Source of the DNA: Artemisia argyi
Lineage: Eukaryota > Streptophyta > Magnoliopsida > Asterales > Asteraceae
Assembly (NCBI GenBank): GCA_030686995.1
Contig: CM060692.1
Location: forward strand, 15,047,465 to 15,111,464
Length of the DNA: 64,000 bases
Direction: 5' to 3'
Part shown: one piece after another, positions 23,272 to 36,046 of the stretch
Layout of the letters: the number at the start of each line of letters is the position of its first letter
How positions within the stretch are numbered: the stretch's first letter is position 1
Position numbers and translations under genes: made by a program
The notes under the pieces: generated by a model
Databases searched by the model: none
Seen by the model: only the letters and a program-made list of their open reading frames with translations
Told to the model about the DNA's origin: nothing

Positions 23272-26200
23272 CTACAATGTAGGTTCCATGAGTCCTAAGC
23301 CTAGCCTAAGAAGGTTAAAAGGTTCACGTTTAAGGGGTTTTGTGAGAATGTCGGCTATGTTGTCTTCGGAAGAAACTTTCTCAATTGAGATATTTCCTTT
23401 TTGAACGTTGTCACGAAGGAAATGATGACGGATTTCAATATGTTTGGTACGAGCATGTTGAACCGGGTTTTTGCTAAGATCAATGGCACCTTTGTTGTCA
23501 CAAAGAATTGTGATGTCGTTGAGTTGAATTCCGTAGTCGACAAGAACTTGCTTCATCCAAAGAGCTTGTTGACATGCCTTTTCGGCCGAAACGTACTCGG
23601 CTTCCGTTGTTGAGATAGCAAGAGCCGTTTGCTTCTTAGAGAACCATGAGGTGAGACAATGTCCAACAAAAGTACAAATACCACTTGTACTTTTTCTATC
23701 GACATAGTCACCGGCATGATCCGAGTCGGCATACACTATGGTGTCTATTCCCGTTCCTTTGGGATACTATAAACCTAAATGTGTAGTGCCCTTAATATAC
23801 CTAAAAATCCTTTTAACGGCTTCGAGATGGGTAGTCTTAGGATCTTCTTGAAAACGAGCACATAGACAAACACTAAACATAATGTCGGGTCTACTAGCCG
23901 TTAGGTAAAGTAGACTACCAATCATACCTCTATATTTAGTGCTATCTACGGATTCACTTTCCTCATCCTTGGTGAGTTTAGTTTCCGTGGACATGGGAGT
24001 TTTGATAGATTTCGAATCTTCTAATCCAAATTTCTTAAGCATGTCCTTAATATATTTAGATTGGTTAAAGAAGATACCATCTTCTAGTTGTTTAATTTGT
24101 AGTCCTAGGAAAAAGTTGAGTTCTCCCATCATACTCATTTCAAACTCGTCATGCGTGATTTTTGAGAAATCCACACACAATTCTTGACAAGTTAATCCGA
24201 ATATAATGTCATCAACATAGATTTGGACTATGATAATATGTGAATCTTTCTTCTTAGTGAAGAGAGTATTATCAACTAAGCCCATGGTATACTTATGGTC
24301 AACTAGGAATGTTTTAAGTCGATCATACCATGCTTTTGGAGCTTGCTTAAGTCCGTAAAGAGCCTTTTTAAGTTTGTAAACATGATTTGGTTTTTCAAAA
24401 TCGATGAAGCCCGGTGGTTGAGCAACATACACTTCTTCATTAATGACTCCGTTTAGAAATGCACTTTTGACGTCCATTTGAAAGAGTTTAAAATTGTGTG
24501 CACATGCATATGCAAGTAAGATTCTAATTGACTCGAGCCTAGCAACCGGAGCAAAAGTTTCATCGTAGTCAATGCCTTCTTGTTGATTATATCCTTGTGC
24601 AACTAGCCTAGCTTTGTTTCTAGACACAATTCCATTTTCATCCATTTTATTACGAAATACCCATTTTGTTCCAATTATAGTTTGACTCTTTGGTTGAGGA
24701 ACTAATGTCCATACATCATTCCTAACAAATTGGTTTAACTCTTCTTGCATTGCAATTACCCAAGACTCATCTTTAATGGCTTCATTAATATTTTTAGGTT
24801 CAATGGTTGACAAGAAACAAAAGTAGTTGCTTTCATTTTGAACTTTTGACCTTAGTGTTCTTTCGTTAATATTGCCAATGACACCATCTAATGGATGACT
24901 TTTAGATTCTTTGACATTGACAAGTTCTTTGTTAAATAGTTCATTTTCTTTGTCATCACTTAAAATTTCTTGATTTTCTATTGCTTGGCTTTCAACTAAG
25001 TCATCATCTACCAAAGGTGATGTCTTAGAGGGAGGTGGACTCTCGTCAAATGTTACGTTCAACGATTCCTCGACTCTTAAGGTTTCTTTGTTCAAAACAA
25101 TGTATGCTTTACTATTTTGTGAATATCCAAGAAATACACCTTCATAAGACTTTGGGTCAAATTTGGTGAGATAATCCTTGGTGTTAAGAATGAAACATTT
25201 ACTCCCAAACACTCTAAAGTATCCTAATGTAGGCTTTTTACCTTTATATAGTTCATAAGGAGTTTTATTCAAAAATGGTCTAATTAAGACTCGATTTAAA
25301 ATGTACGTTGATGTGTCAACGGCATTACACCAAAACTTTTGTGGAATATTTTGTTCATTAAGCATTGTTCTACTCATCTCTTGTAATGTCTGGTTTTTAC
25401 GTTCTACTACACCATTAGATTGAGGAGTACATGGAGCCGAAAAGTTATGAGTTATACCATTATTATCACAAAAGTTTCCAAATTGAAATTCATTGTCAAA
25501 TTCACGACCGTGATCCGTTCTAATAGACACAATATTAGACCCTACTTGATTTTGAATTTTCTTACTTAGAATCTCAAATTTATCAAAAGCTTCATTTTTA
25601 CTTTTCAAAAATTTTGTCCAAGTATATCTTGAGTAATCATCAACTATGACCAAAGTGTAGAAGTTACCTCCATAACTTTGTATAGCGGATGGACCAAATA
25701 AATCCATATGCAAAAGTTCTAGACACCTAGATGTAGAAACCAAGTTTTTAGCCTTATGGCTATTATGGACTTGTTTACCGACTTTGCAAGCATCACAAAA
25801 GTGTTGGTCATATTTCAACTTAGGTAGGTTTTGAACTAAGTCTTTGGAGGAGAGGTTTTGGATTAGTCTCATGTTAGCGTGTCCTAAACGTCTATGCCAT
25901 AAAGTTGAAAATTCATCTAATGAGGTAAGACAAAGTTTGTCTCTAGATGTTGGATCCATCTTCATGACATATACGTTGTTCTTAAGGACACCTTTGGCTA
26001 TGGTTATACCATCTTTAAGTATTTTACTTCCGTTTTCACTAAAAAGAACATTATACTTATTACGACAAAGTTGACTAATACTAAGGAGATTAAAACCTAA
26101 GTTATCAACATGAGCTACATCATCAATAAAAAGGGAGTCATGAGAGATTGTACCTTTTCCGATGATTTTGCTCTTAGCATTACTACCAAACGTAACATTA

Positions 26201-26313
26201 CCTCCGTCACATTTGTAATAAGAAGTGAAGAGGCTTTTGTTACCCGTTATGTGCCTTGAACAAGCGCTATCTTTAATCCATTCATACGGTTCAAAACAAA
26301 CTTTGAGGCACAC
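23272..26313 (-). pseudogene. copia-2 pol: protease, integrase, reverse transcriptase, RNase H, with a nonsense codon
   Basis: Two in-frame stretches (23767-26313 and 23272-23736) are separated by one TAG at 23767-23769, at a position where related proteins have tryptophan (the HLGL-YP motif). Recognisable in order: an altered protease region [12 protein letters not shown], an integrase HHCC region, core motifs [18 protein letters not shown] and VVERKNQT, reverse transcriptase YVDDIIFG, and RNase H with ADSDHAGD and DNKGAIDL. The protease motif has alanine where DSG is usual. Confidence 0.9.
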
Positions 26314-26331
26314 CTATTTTATGAAAAACAC

Positions 26332-28204
26332 TCAAACATTTGGTCCCCAATTTCTCATGGGTCCATTTTGGTTAAGCATACCATTAATTTGTTCCAAGTA
26401 TGAAAATAGAGCATAAGGGTTCCATGGCATGTGGTTTGGAGTTTGGTAATGTCTAGGAGTGTTTTGGTTCCAAACATGTTGGTAGTTTGGTCGAGCGTTG
26501 AAGTTGCTCTTTGGAAAGGGGCGTTTGGGAATTGGAGTCTTAGGTCTTGGTTGAGTAGTTTTAGCTCTAAATTCATTTTTACTAAATCCTACTCCAGTTT
26601 TAAACACAGGTTTTGTTCCATTTTTGTATGTAACTTTAACAAATTTTGAACGATCCGAAGTGGATGGAGTTACTGCTGCAGCAGACCTGGCGGAACCTTC
26701 GGGACCAACGGGCGGAACCCTAAATTGGGTTCCGCCTGATCCGCAGGCTGATGTAGCAATTTTATTTGTTTCTTGTGCAATCTTTTCTTGTTTCATTTGA
26801 CCCTTTGAAGTTTCTATTTTCGTAAATCCTAGTATTGTTTTATCAAAGGGTGACTTTTGAAGTTTCATAATTTCATCCGCACAAGAAATGCTCTTATCGA
26901 ACTTCTTAAACTTTGTGGTTTGTTTTATTAGATCATTTTGAGTAATTTTGAGTTTCTCAACTTCTAGTTTATGCTCTTCACATGATTTGCAAGGTGTGTC
27001 AATACCTTTACTCTTTTCTAATCTCTTAGCTTTTTCTTTTAACTCATAAACTTCATTTTCTAAAAACTCCTTTTTAGTTTTCAAAAATTTATTTTTGTTT
27101 ATGATTTTTAAGCTCAATTCACAAAGTTTGTTATACTCTTTTTGTAAAGTGTCATCATCAATAGAGGAGTAAGATGAGTCGGATAATACCTCATTTGAGT
27201 TGTGAGCCATGAGAGCAATATCGTCATTCTTTGGCTCATCGTCATCTCCTTCATAGTCACTCCAAGCCACCCACAAAAGCTTGTTGAGGTTTGCTCTTGG
27301 GTGGTTTTGGACATTCTCCTACAAGATGACTTGTGTCTCTACACCTATAGCATTTTCTTTCAACCTTTCCTTTCCTATCATCACGATCTTTTCGGAAAGT
27401 TTTCTTGTCATCTTTAGGTTGCCTTACAAACTTTCCTCTTCTACGAAAGAACTTCTTGAAGTCTCTAACGGCCATAGCATATTCCTCATCATCACTATCC
27501 GAAGTAGATTCTTCATCATCACTTGATTGGACTCTAGCTTTCAAGGCAATGGAATTAACTTTTTCTTTCTTGCCTCTAACTAGTTCCGAATCTTTTTCCA
27601 TTACCATTTTGTGAACTTTTAGGTTTCCAATTAGCTCATCAAGTGACATGCTTGAAAGATCTTTGGATTCTTCAATTGCCGTCACTTTTGCTCTCCACTT
27701 CGGATGGAGTGCTCTAAGAAATTTCCTGAAAAAGTTCTTACTACAAAAAGATTCGTCAAGTGCTTTAAGTGAAGTAATAATAGTATTAAACCTAGCAAAA
27801 GCATTATCAATAATCTCATCTTCGGAAATAACAAATTGTTCATATTGTTGAACAAGAAGATCAATTTTGTTATCTTTAACTTGTGAGTTTCCTTGATGAG
27901 TGACAATTAAAGATTGCCAAATATCTTTGGCGGTTTTACACAAAAAGACTATTTCATATTCTTTCTTAGGCAAAGAGTTGTAAAGCATCATTTTAGCTTC
28001 ATTATTTTTACCAATTAATTTATTTTGATCATCATCTTTGATGTTAGTAACTACGTTATCACCATCAATAATTATATATCACAAATCTATATCTTTAGAT
28101 TTCACGTTAGTTTCAAAATGGTTTTTCTAATATATAAAACCATTTGCTTCAAAGAGTGGTGGTCTTTGCATAGATTGCCCTTCTTTGTAATTTTCAAAAT
28201 CCAT
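26332..28204 (-). pseudogene. copia-2 gag, broken by stops and a frameshift
   Basis: The start codon is at 28204 (MDFENYKEGQSMQ). Two in-frame stops, at tryptophan-like positions of the UBN2-type gag region, precede the long open stretch 27257-27991, which ends with a CCHC knuckle [15 protein letters not shown] frameshift near 27260-27275 leads into 26332-27276, a lysine-rich coiled-coil and basic tail that includes a GC-rich insertion (SGGTQFRVPPVGPEGSA). Two more stops (TGA and TAG) separate gag from pol between 26313 and 26332. Confidence 0.85.
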
Positions 28205-28257
28205 GGATCGTTTCAAGTTTTAAAACACAATATATTTTAAAAGCTTGAGTAACGTAG

Positions 28258-28270
28258 CTCTTGATGCCAA
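28258..28270 (-). promoter_or_regulatory. copia-2 primer-binding-like site
   Basis: On the minus strand TTGGCATCAAGAGC follows the LTR end. It resembles TGGTATCAGAGC with substitutions, consistent with a decayed initiator-tRNA-Met primer site. Confidence 0.7.
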
Positions 28271-28271
28271 T

Positions 28272-29392
28272 TGTGGAAAACTAGAAGAGGGGTTGAATAG
28301 TTTACCGATTAAAATCTTTTTAACTTGTTAAGTTAGCTTTGAAAATTTCCGTTTGATCAAAGATATATACACAAACACAATATATAACATGCAAGTAAAT
28401 GAAAGAAACGATCAAACCACAACACGAGTATTTATCGTGGTTCGGCTACAAGGACTCTTTTTCCTTGCCCTACGTCCACGCCCCGAGTATCCAACTCGAG
28501 AGTTACTTTCACTAGTCAACAAGCTCCTTTCACCGGCGGAGAAAACCTTACACGTCGCTTATACTTTTACCGACACAAAGCTAGATGTCGAGTTCTTTAC
28601 CAAGGGTACAACCACTCCCGTTAGTTCTTTTACAAGGGTACAACTACTCCCGATACACTTTGTATTTTGAGGACTAAAATACTAACCGATCACTACTGAA
28701 AATACCCAATCAAATGAAGTGTAAACTACACAAGTCTACACAATGCTAAGCTAACAAGTCTTGCAACGTTGTGTTGAATACTTGTTACTTTTAGTAAGCT
28801 CGTGAATCTCTTTGCTACAAAAAGAAACCTTACATATGAAATGTTAAGAGGTTAGATGAAAGAAAGAATGCGTGTGTAAAATATGATGTCAAGTGATAAG
28901 CCAAAATTCAACTTGTGGCTGGATATTTATAGCCAAACCTTCTGCAGGTCTGGCGGATCAGGCGGACCCCTCAGAAGGGTTCCGCCCGTGTACCTCCAGG
29001 GTACCGCCGGGCTTGCAGTTGGTTTTGCAATAAATCTTGCAAACCAAACAAAGTCACATCTCATTACTCTTGCAAACCAAACAATGTCACATCACATAAT
29101 ATCAAATCAAACACTAAACTTGCAAGCAAGATCTTAGTAAGTCAAACACATATCTTTCCATAAATGTATAATGACAAAACTTTCCATAAATGTGATGTGA
29201 CAATTCTATTTTTAGAAAATAAAAAGTGTTGTGTTTTATGAAATTTAAAATGTAGCAAAAGTCCAGTTTATGCAAGTCTTTAAAACTAAGATTATGTTTT
29301 ACTTAGAAACTAAAGTTTACATTTGTCATTAACAAAACTTAGTGAAGATCGTAAAATATAAATAACGTTTTTAGGCGATAGTTGTATTAACA
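28272..29392 (-). repeat. copia-2 5' LTR
   Basis: 1121 bp, TG..CA ends, homologous to the solo LTR at 18680-19806. It contains the GC-rich palindromic module at about 28940-29015. The right flank TATTC (29393-29397) is the probable target duplication; its partner is outside the window. Confidence 0.9.
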
Positions 29393-32063
29393 TATTCCTA
29401 AAATAGATTTACAGAATATCTTGGAAAAAACTGACCCGAACTAGCAGCAAAAATTTTTGCACGTAGGCGAGGTTTCGGAGCTGCATTCGTGTTCCCTTAT
29501 AAACTAGTCTCCACTTCCTTTTCTAAGCGATGTACTTTTCCACTTTTTGTGTTTCATGTGCCTCACTTTGAGACGCGATATCTCATTCATTTCAACTCTA
29601 TTTTGGACATACTTTAGCTCGTTGCAAAGCTCTCTTGGAGGAGAACAAAACGCCCCCAAGTAACACAAATATATGTAACATATACATATATTAAATAATG
29701 TCCAAAGTTTGCAAAAACCGCTTTACAAAACTCATTTTTCGAACAAATTTTAGAGGGTGTTCTTGCTATATCTATTTATATGAGGATTGCTTATGCATCT
29801 GGATGATGGTTTGTAATTGTTTATGTGAAATAAAGGGGTGTTTGTTTAGCTGAGCTTACGAGTTTTAACGTTTTCGGTTTATATTTCATTAGCTCATTTT
29901 TTTTTTTTGTTTATTCTGAAATTTGTGGGCTTAGGGGGTGTTAATTTGTTTAAGCTTACATGTGAGCTTATTAGCTTATTTGATTCTGGCGTATATTTCA
30001 TACGCTTCAATTCTCTGGCTTATTGTATGAATTTTGGGCTTATATAAGTTTATAATAAACTTATATAAAGCTCGTAAGTGTCAAAATAAGCCTGAAAATT
30101 GGAGTTTATGAAATATAAGCCGAAACCAAATAAGCTCATAAGCCCACATATAAGATTTAACAAACACCCTGTTAACTAGTACACGAAAGGTGTTTAACAA
30201 AATCCCTCTTTGAGTGTGATTTGATGTGTTTTTTTAATGAACTTTATTAAATATTCTGGAAGAGTTAAATTCAGTTTTAGATAGGAATGATTGAAATTTA
30301 TTTGTCGATTGATTGGTGTGTGCTACCGATAATGTGGTTTTCGCGTTGTAGAAATTGAATGTTACGAAAGGCATGCAAAAGGATTGATGGGCATGATATA
30401 GCTTCATCTTTATAATGGTTCATGTAGCTACAATTTTGGGCTTAGTTGTCTATTTGCTCTATTGCGCGCCTATTCAAAGGTCACATTTGCTTTATTTTCA
30501 GATGGGAATGATCAAAAACCAATAGCAAGAGCGACAAGTTTGTTGGAGAAGCCAATGAATCTCTAGTAAGATGGTTTTAAGTGGTGTTAGTTTACATTGC
30601 TGATGCATTAACAGTTACATTAGAAGGCTAATTGGTTGAGTGAAAATGGCTTATTAGAATTTAGATCTTTTTAGCTCAAGAAAAAAAAGTTAGATCTTTA
30701 GTAGTTTGGCTAAAACTAGCAAGTACAATAAAAAAGAAAAAAAAAAAAAAAGGTATTATTATTCCTTATTCGTTAGATTATTACCTTGCTTATATAGTTA
30801 AGCAAGGTAAATATTGTGATATGTCAATGCATGTTTTATTTTCGATGGTCGTGTGTTCTTTTGTTGGAAATCGTAAATAATGACAAGTTTTGTTCTTACA
30901 TGCCGTCTACAGTTTCAAACATAAAGTATCTTAACTTTGTCACTTGTCACTGAAGTTTGAAGTTTCAATGTGCTATTAAAATCAATTAGAAAAGAATAAA
31001 TCAAGTCATCAAGATACTCATTAAAGTGTGTTTGGCATTGTGGTTTAGAGGGCACTTAAGATTGCATGTTAGAAGTGTAACATTTAGAGGGTGCTTAAGT
31101 AAATAATTATAAATTGCCACCTCCATCCTAAGATTCTAGAGATCGCACGGGAAGATAGAGACATTACATGGCATTATAAGCATGTTAAAATTGTAACATT
31201 TATGTTTTCTTCCGTAATATCACTTTCACATCATAATTCGGTAAAGATGTCTTTTTATATTGTAGTATAATTGCGTTAGATCGAGATGATGTTTTTCGTT
31301 TATCAAACCATAGTGCGTTGAGGCATGATATTTCATACCTACATGCTTGCACGTTAATCGAACAGCCTATGACTACTTAACTACTCGATAATCCTTTATT
31401 GAGATAACGAGTTCTGTGAACTCGGCTCTTCCTTCGTCACACTACAACAACCTGCAGTTGTAAGATCTAATCTTCCCTTGAAAAACTATATGGGTGTAAG
31501 TAAATATCTCGAAAATAGTTTTAGCTCATTGATTAATTTCACTTTAACCATGTGAAGTGATAACGAGTTAAATATTGTGAAATACAGAAGTGATAACAGA
31601 AAATGGACGTTGAACACTTTTTAGTTGTACTAAAGATGACTCATTTTGATGCTTGGCTTCTCAAGGATAGTTGCTAGATATAAAACAAGGCCAACATACC
31701 TCATGACAAGTTTCCTTATAAACTTTGTTTACTTTAGATAGTTGTCTTTCTAACCCATTTACTTATGAATGGATCGGTTTATTGTAGTCTAGGAAAACCA
31801 TAAAGTAGATTGGCAGATTTGAAAGGAAAACCCATAACCAAGGAGACAATATTTTTTGATGTAGTCATTATGGTTTAAATGTATATTCTTATGATACTTA
31901 AGATGTGAACAAACTAAAGTTAGACATGTGTAGCATAAATATGTCCAAGTACAAAGATGGATATTATTGCAACATATATCTATACAAGTTAATTGCGTCA
32001 TTTATTACTGCTACAACCGAAATGGACCCATTTATAAGTAAGTGGGTTGAGATTGTCACCTCT
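29393..32063. other. Intergenic region between copia-2 and the CACTA element
   Basis: AT-rich, no credible coding region. It holds a MITE (29852-30174) within a segment repeated at 52770-53200, an A-rich tract at 30720-30755, and a perfect-looking hairpin with arms TTACCTTGCTTA and TAAGCAAGGTAA at 30779-30810. Confidence 0.6.
29852..30174. mobile_element. MITE with GGGGTGTTTGTTTA ends
   Basis: The left end GGGGTGTTTGTTTA is the inverted complement of the right end TAACAAACACCC. The interior is itself largely an inverted repeat built on AGCTTATTAGCTTATTTG and CAAATAAGCTCATAAG. Related copies lie at 42582-42794 and 52858-53189. Non-autonomous; no coding capacity. Confidence 0.7.
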
Positions 32064-32066
32064 ACT
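32064..32066. other. Left target-site duplication ACT of the CACTA element
   Basis: ACT immediately precedes CACTACAACA here and follows TGTTGTAGTG at 48775-48777. A 3-bp duplication is diagnostic for CACTA elements. Confidence 0.9.
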
Positions 32067-32515
32067 CACTACAACATTGGCTGCTTTTAGCGGGGACATT
32101 TCCTCGCTTTCAGCGGGGACTTCTCCCCGCCCAACACTTTCGGCGGGGACATGTCCCCGCCGAAAGTGCCTCGGCTAAAGCCCTTCGCTGTAAACTTTCG
32201 GCGGCGACTAACCTCTCTTTTGGCGGTGACACGTGGGACCCACACTGCCAACGTGGATAATTTTGGTCAGGTCAAACTTGCCAGCGTGGCAACACTTTTG
32301 GCGGGGACATGTCCCCGCTGAAAGTATTTTATAAAGTAAATGTTGCACACTTTTGGCGGGGACACTTCCCCGCTGAATGAATTTTACACGTAAATGGTAC
32401 TCACTTTTGGCGGGGAGGTGTCACCGCTGAAAGTGGTGCTTACTAATAATGCAGCAAACTTTTGGCGGGGACATGTCCCCGCTAAAAGTGTCTGACCCAT
32501 TTTGCAGCAAATTGC
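32067..32515. repeat. Left CACTA terminus with subterminal palindromic repeats
   Basis: The 10-bp terminal repeat is followed by about seven copies of a palindrome centred on GGGGACATGTCCCC with flanks CTTTTGGC and GCTGAAAG. They lie at about 32087, 32110, 32142, 32290, 32350, 32405 and 32458. In En/Spm, subterminal repeats are the binding sites of the TNPA protein. Spacers between copies are unrelated AT-rich sequence. Confidence 0.85.
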
Positions 32516-32890
32516 TGCAAAATGGGTAATTTCCAGATTTTTTCTGGAAAAAATCTACATTATCACTACAAATCCACAACCTGTATATAATCTAGTTACA
32601 ACACCACAAGACACTCAAGACACAAATTCGCCAAACATAATATGATACATATATAAATTTGTTAAAAATTAACATAATCATGTGTTTGTATCCAAATTCG
32701 CAAAATACGGTTCAAAAATCGTTATCACATGATCACTACATAAGCTAGCTATCCGCTATACGCTACAAAACTATACGTGGGAACAATGTAGCGGGAATCC
32801 TAACACATAAACTACATAAAGACATAATAATCCATGAAACTATCCAAACATTTGTCCATAACCCAAAACAAATATAAATCAACCCAAACG
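32516..32890. other. Non-coding CACTA sequence between the terminus and the last transposase exon
   Basis: AT-rich, no reading frame and no repeat noticed. Probably 3' untranslated sequence of the minus-strand transposase-like gene. Confidence 0.5.
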
Positions 32891-33243
32891 CTACTCCTGA
32901 GTCCCCCCACTAGCCCCACTAGCCCCACTCCCCTCCTCCGGGGTACCTGTAGACTCACCTGGTGATGGTGAAGTCTCTACCATCCACAGCGTCGGTGGGT
33001 TCTCTCAGCTGTTTATAAATAAACTCAATAACGACTCACCAAACACTATATATATAAATGAAATGATTAAAAAGCGTCTTACGAAGTTATCGCGTATAAC
33101 AGCTAACGAATGCGACCCATGAAGGCTGGCAGTCGGATTGGCGAGCCGGTTTTGCCTGTTGGTCTCCCCTCTCTTCAAATTATCCGGGTTCGACCAGTGC
33201 TTAACCTGAGTATTATAAATAATAAAAAATGTTATATAAATGA

Positions 33244-33410
<167 letters not shown>

Positions 33411-33443
33411 AACATCACTTTCATTAGAAACAAAATCGTAGGA

Positions 33444-34420
33444 TTACAAGAAATTAGTGGGAAGCCTTGAAACTATCTGGGCTCCCACTCCTTTAGCAAT
33501 AGCAAAACCAATCCTATTGAAGATATGAATAGCAGAACGCGCTCCAATATATTGAGTAATAGAGTATTTCCGGATCCGCCTAAGTAGGGTCACCGCATCT
33601 GCCTCAAGTTCCCCCAAAGAGGAGAAAGAGAAAGGGAGGAACCCATATCCAATATCCGTACATTTAGCTCCGTACTTGACGCGCTTACGTCGTGCGGCAT
33701 CAGTCACCACACGATCTGGCACAAAATCAATCATACCAGTTTGCGTCAGGGGAGACGACCCCGTCAAGTCGACACATACGTCCTGCCCTCCATCCCAAGA
33801 ATAGAGTAGTATATCTGCTGGTCGTAAAGCTTTCTCTCTATCTCCACCCAACCCAATGTCAACCTCTTTACGAGTCGAGACCTCGGATCGAGAACAGATA
33901 TCAAACAAAGTATCGCGCACAATGTTGTGCCGATGTTTAATACCAATGGTGCCGGCACACGATACAGCATGGTCTCCGTAAATATCCCCCATGAAAACCT
34001 TGGAGCAAGCTGAGCATGGCATCTGAACAGAGAAGAGGGGAACGCCTAACCGATAACATAATACGCACCTGTAAGTCCTGGCATTCATAGTCTGTCCCAG
34101 CCCAGATATCGGAACCACCCTAAGCCAGTCCGAAGTGTAGTCCTCCTTTAGCGACCTCCAAAGTGCCATTTTTCGGGAAGATAGGCAAAATGTGGATTCA
34201 GCCATTTGGGTAACACGTGTGAAATATATATCTGCCAATTTCTTCATGAGTTTGGGGGCAGCGATCTCATCCGGGTTACTCAGGAGGTCAATATCCATTT
34301 TCGTATTAAAAGCGCATAAGGCCTCTTCGAAGGAAGGTCCAAGGGTTGCAATATCAGAATGCCTGAGGAGCTTAGTCTATAGGTTGGCAGATTGGAGTCT
34401 AGACGCAAGGAATGCATAGT
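33444..34420 (-). pseudogene. Non-LTR element C-terminus: CCHC knuckle and restriction-like endonuclease region
   Basis: The open frame 34298-33444 contains a Cys/His cluster CSACSKVFMGDIYGDHAVSC (C-x2-C-x11-H-x3-C). It is followed by KEVDIGL and RPADILLYSWDGGQDVCVDL, in which PAD is followed after 14 residues by D. R2-type elements have a CCHC motif and then an endonuclease with K/R-PD-x(12-14)-D, so the fit is good though not perfect. Upstream, 34420-34299 continues the same protein but carries a TAG. The join to the RT frame requires a one-base shift in a G-run near 34450. Confidence 0.72.
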
Positions 34421-36025
34421 TCAAGGTATCCCCTGCTGAATATACACCAAGCCCCCAAACACAAATGGCAGGGTGGCTAGCCTCCATTGCCAATCACCAA
34501 AACCAGGCCCAGAAGCAGTAACAATCCGTTCCAGAGAAGAACGAAGTGCCACGTCAAATGCAACGTGAGCACGCTCAAAGACCCGGGGGGAACATGTGCG
34601 CATAGAGAAATATAACTTTGAGATGCCGGCACAAGCACGAAGAAGCAACAGCTCACACTGGGGGTCCCTAAGCTTAGCAATAGCATCCATGAGTTCAATA
34701 GTTTTAGCAACCCTTTTCATAACAAGTTCACTGCTAAACTCAAGGTCTATGCTAGCAGGCCCACCCAATAATTTGACACCATGCAGCGGTCTAGCAATAT
34801 TGAGCGGAAAAACACCGGCAAGCCTGCTTCTGGCGTCTTCCTTTGGCCAAAAAACCTCGGTTTTATCAACATTAAGGTGCAAGCCCCGCCGTGGTCCATC
34901 CAACATAATAAGCTCTAAGGCCTTCCCCACGACCAAGGTATCTCCAATAATAGTGCCATCGTCTGGATACCAAGCTTGAAGGGAAAGACTAAAGGAGTCT
35001 CTAATCTTACATATCAAAGGATGTAACATGAGGGCAAAGAGAAGAGGTCCAAGCGGATCGCCTTGTTGTACACCCTGGTGCGACCATAACGTGTGTTCAC
35101 CATAATATAATCTAGCTGGGCTAGAGTAGCAAAATTCCACCCAACGTGAAATGGCAGGGCAACGCAGGCGAACCTCCTGCAGCATGACTTCACGGTCTAC
35201 CAAGTTGAAGGCGTTTTGGAAATCCACTAACAACATCGAAATACCTTCCTCGCCACCTCGGTCCTCAACAAACCTATTCACGACATGAAGAATAGCCTCT
35301 CCTCCTCCAGGGACCCCAACACCAAACTGAAGATCATTAAAGTAACCATCTAGGGAGTGGCCGATCATAGAAGCACCAACCTTGGAGACTAAACGCCTCC
35401 AAATAGTCCCCACAGCAATGGGACGGATACCACCTCCAGGCTTGACCAACGGTGTGAGCGGAGCACTAGCAATATACTCACCCAATGCCCTAGGGCATTT
35501 ACCATCAAGAAAAAGATTCACCACACGTGTAATAGAGTCAATTAGCTCATCAGAAATAGCCACAGCAGCGCCACTAAAACAATCCAAAAGGTGTTGGGCA
35601 CGCAAACCATCTCGACCACATGATGTACCACAGGGGAAACTTTTGATCATATCTAGGACCACGGTAGGAGATGCATTGAGATTATGATGATCAATAGGTA
35701 TATCCGGCAGGGAAGGAGCAGACTTGAAGGGATGCTTAGCTTTCAAGTCATCAAGAGTGGTATCATTATAAGTGGCGACACCCGAAGAAGAAAGAACTCT
35801 GACAGCCGCAGTATAGTGCCCGTCACAGATCTTCCTCCTACATTGCTTGACATTACGTTCCCCCAAGTCCATGTTTTCCTCATCAATAGTAGACCATGAT
35901 GGGGATGGTTCAGTTAAAACCTCTCTAACAAGCTGCAAACTCCCACTAGACGTACCCCAAGAGTGAATCGCGTTAGCGATGTATTCTTCTTGGCGTTGGC
36001 GTTTAATGGCAGACCTACACTCCAT
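34421..36025 (-). pseudogene. Non-LTR element reverse transcriptase
   Basis: 534 residues open from a methionine at 36025, in the same frame as the upstream zinc-finger ORF. Fingers and palm motifs are visible: SCGRDGLRAQHLL, PLVKPGGGIRPIAVGTIWRR, LLVDFQNAFNLVDR, QGVQQGDPLGPLLFALML, the catalytic YPDDGTIIGD, and HLNVDKTEVFWP. The two aspartates of the active site are kept, and the usual small residue before them is proline. The GQGDPLGP-like and LRPI-like motifs point to a non-LTR retroelement RT rather than an LTR-type RT. The frame leaves the conserved sequence at its last ten residues (GGLVYIQQGIP) by a one-base deletion. Confidence 0.85.
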
Positions 36026-36046
36026 GTTACTCCTCGGGCAAAAGGT

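Larger units (their letters stand above)
22844..29392 (-). mobile_element. Decayed Ty1/copia retrotransposon (copia-2), 3' end displaced by the gypsy insertion
   Basis: On the minus strand: 5' LTR (28272-29392), primer-binding-like site, gag with zinc knuckle, protease, integrase, reverse transcriptase, RNase H, then 3' non-coding sequence ending abruptly at the gypsy LTR (22843/22844). The 3' LTR must lie beyond the gypsy element, outside the window. In-frame stops, mostly at tryptophan positions, and a frameshift make it non-autonomous. Confidence 0.9.
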
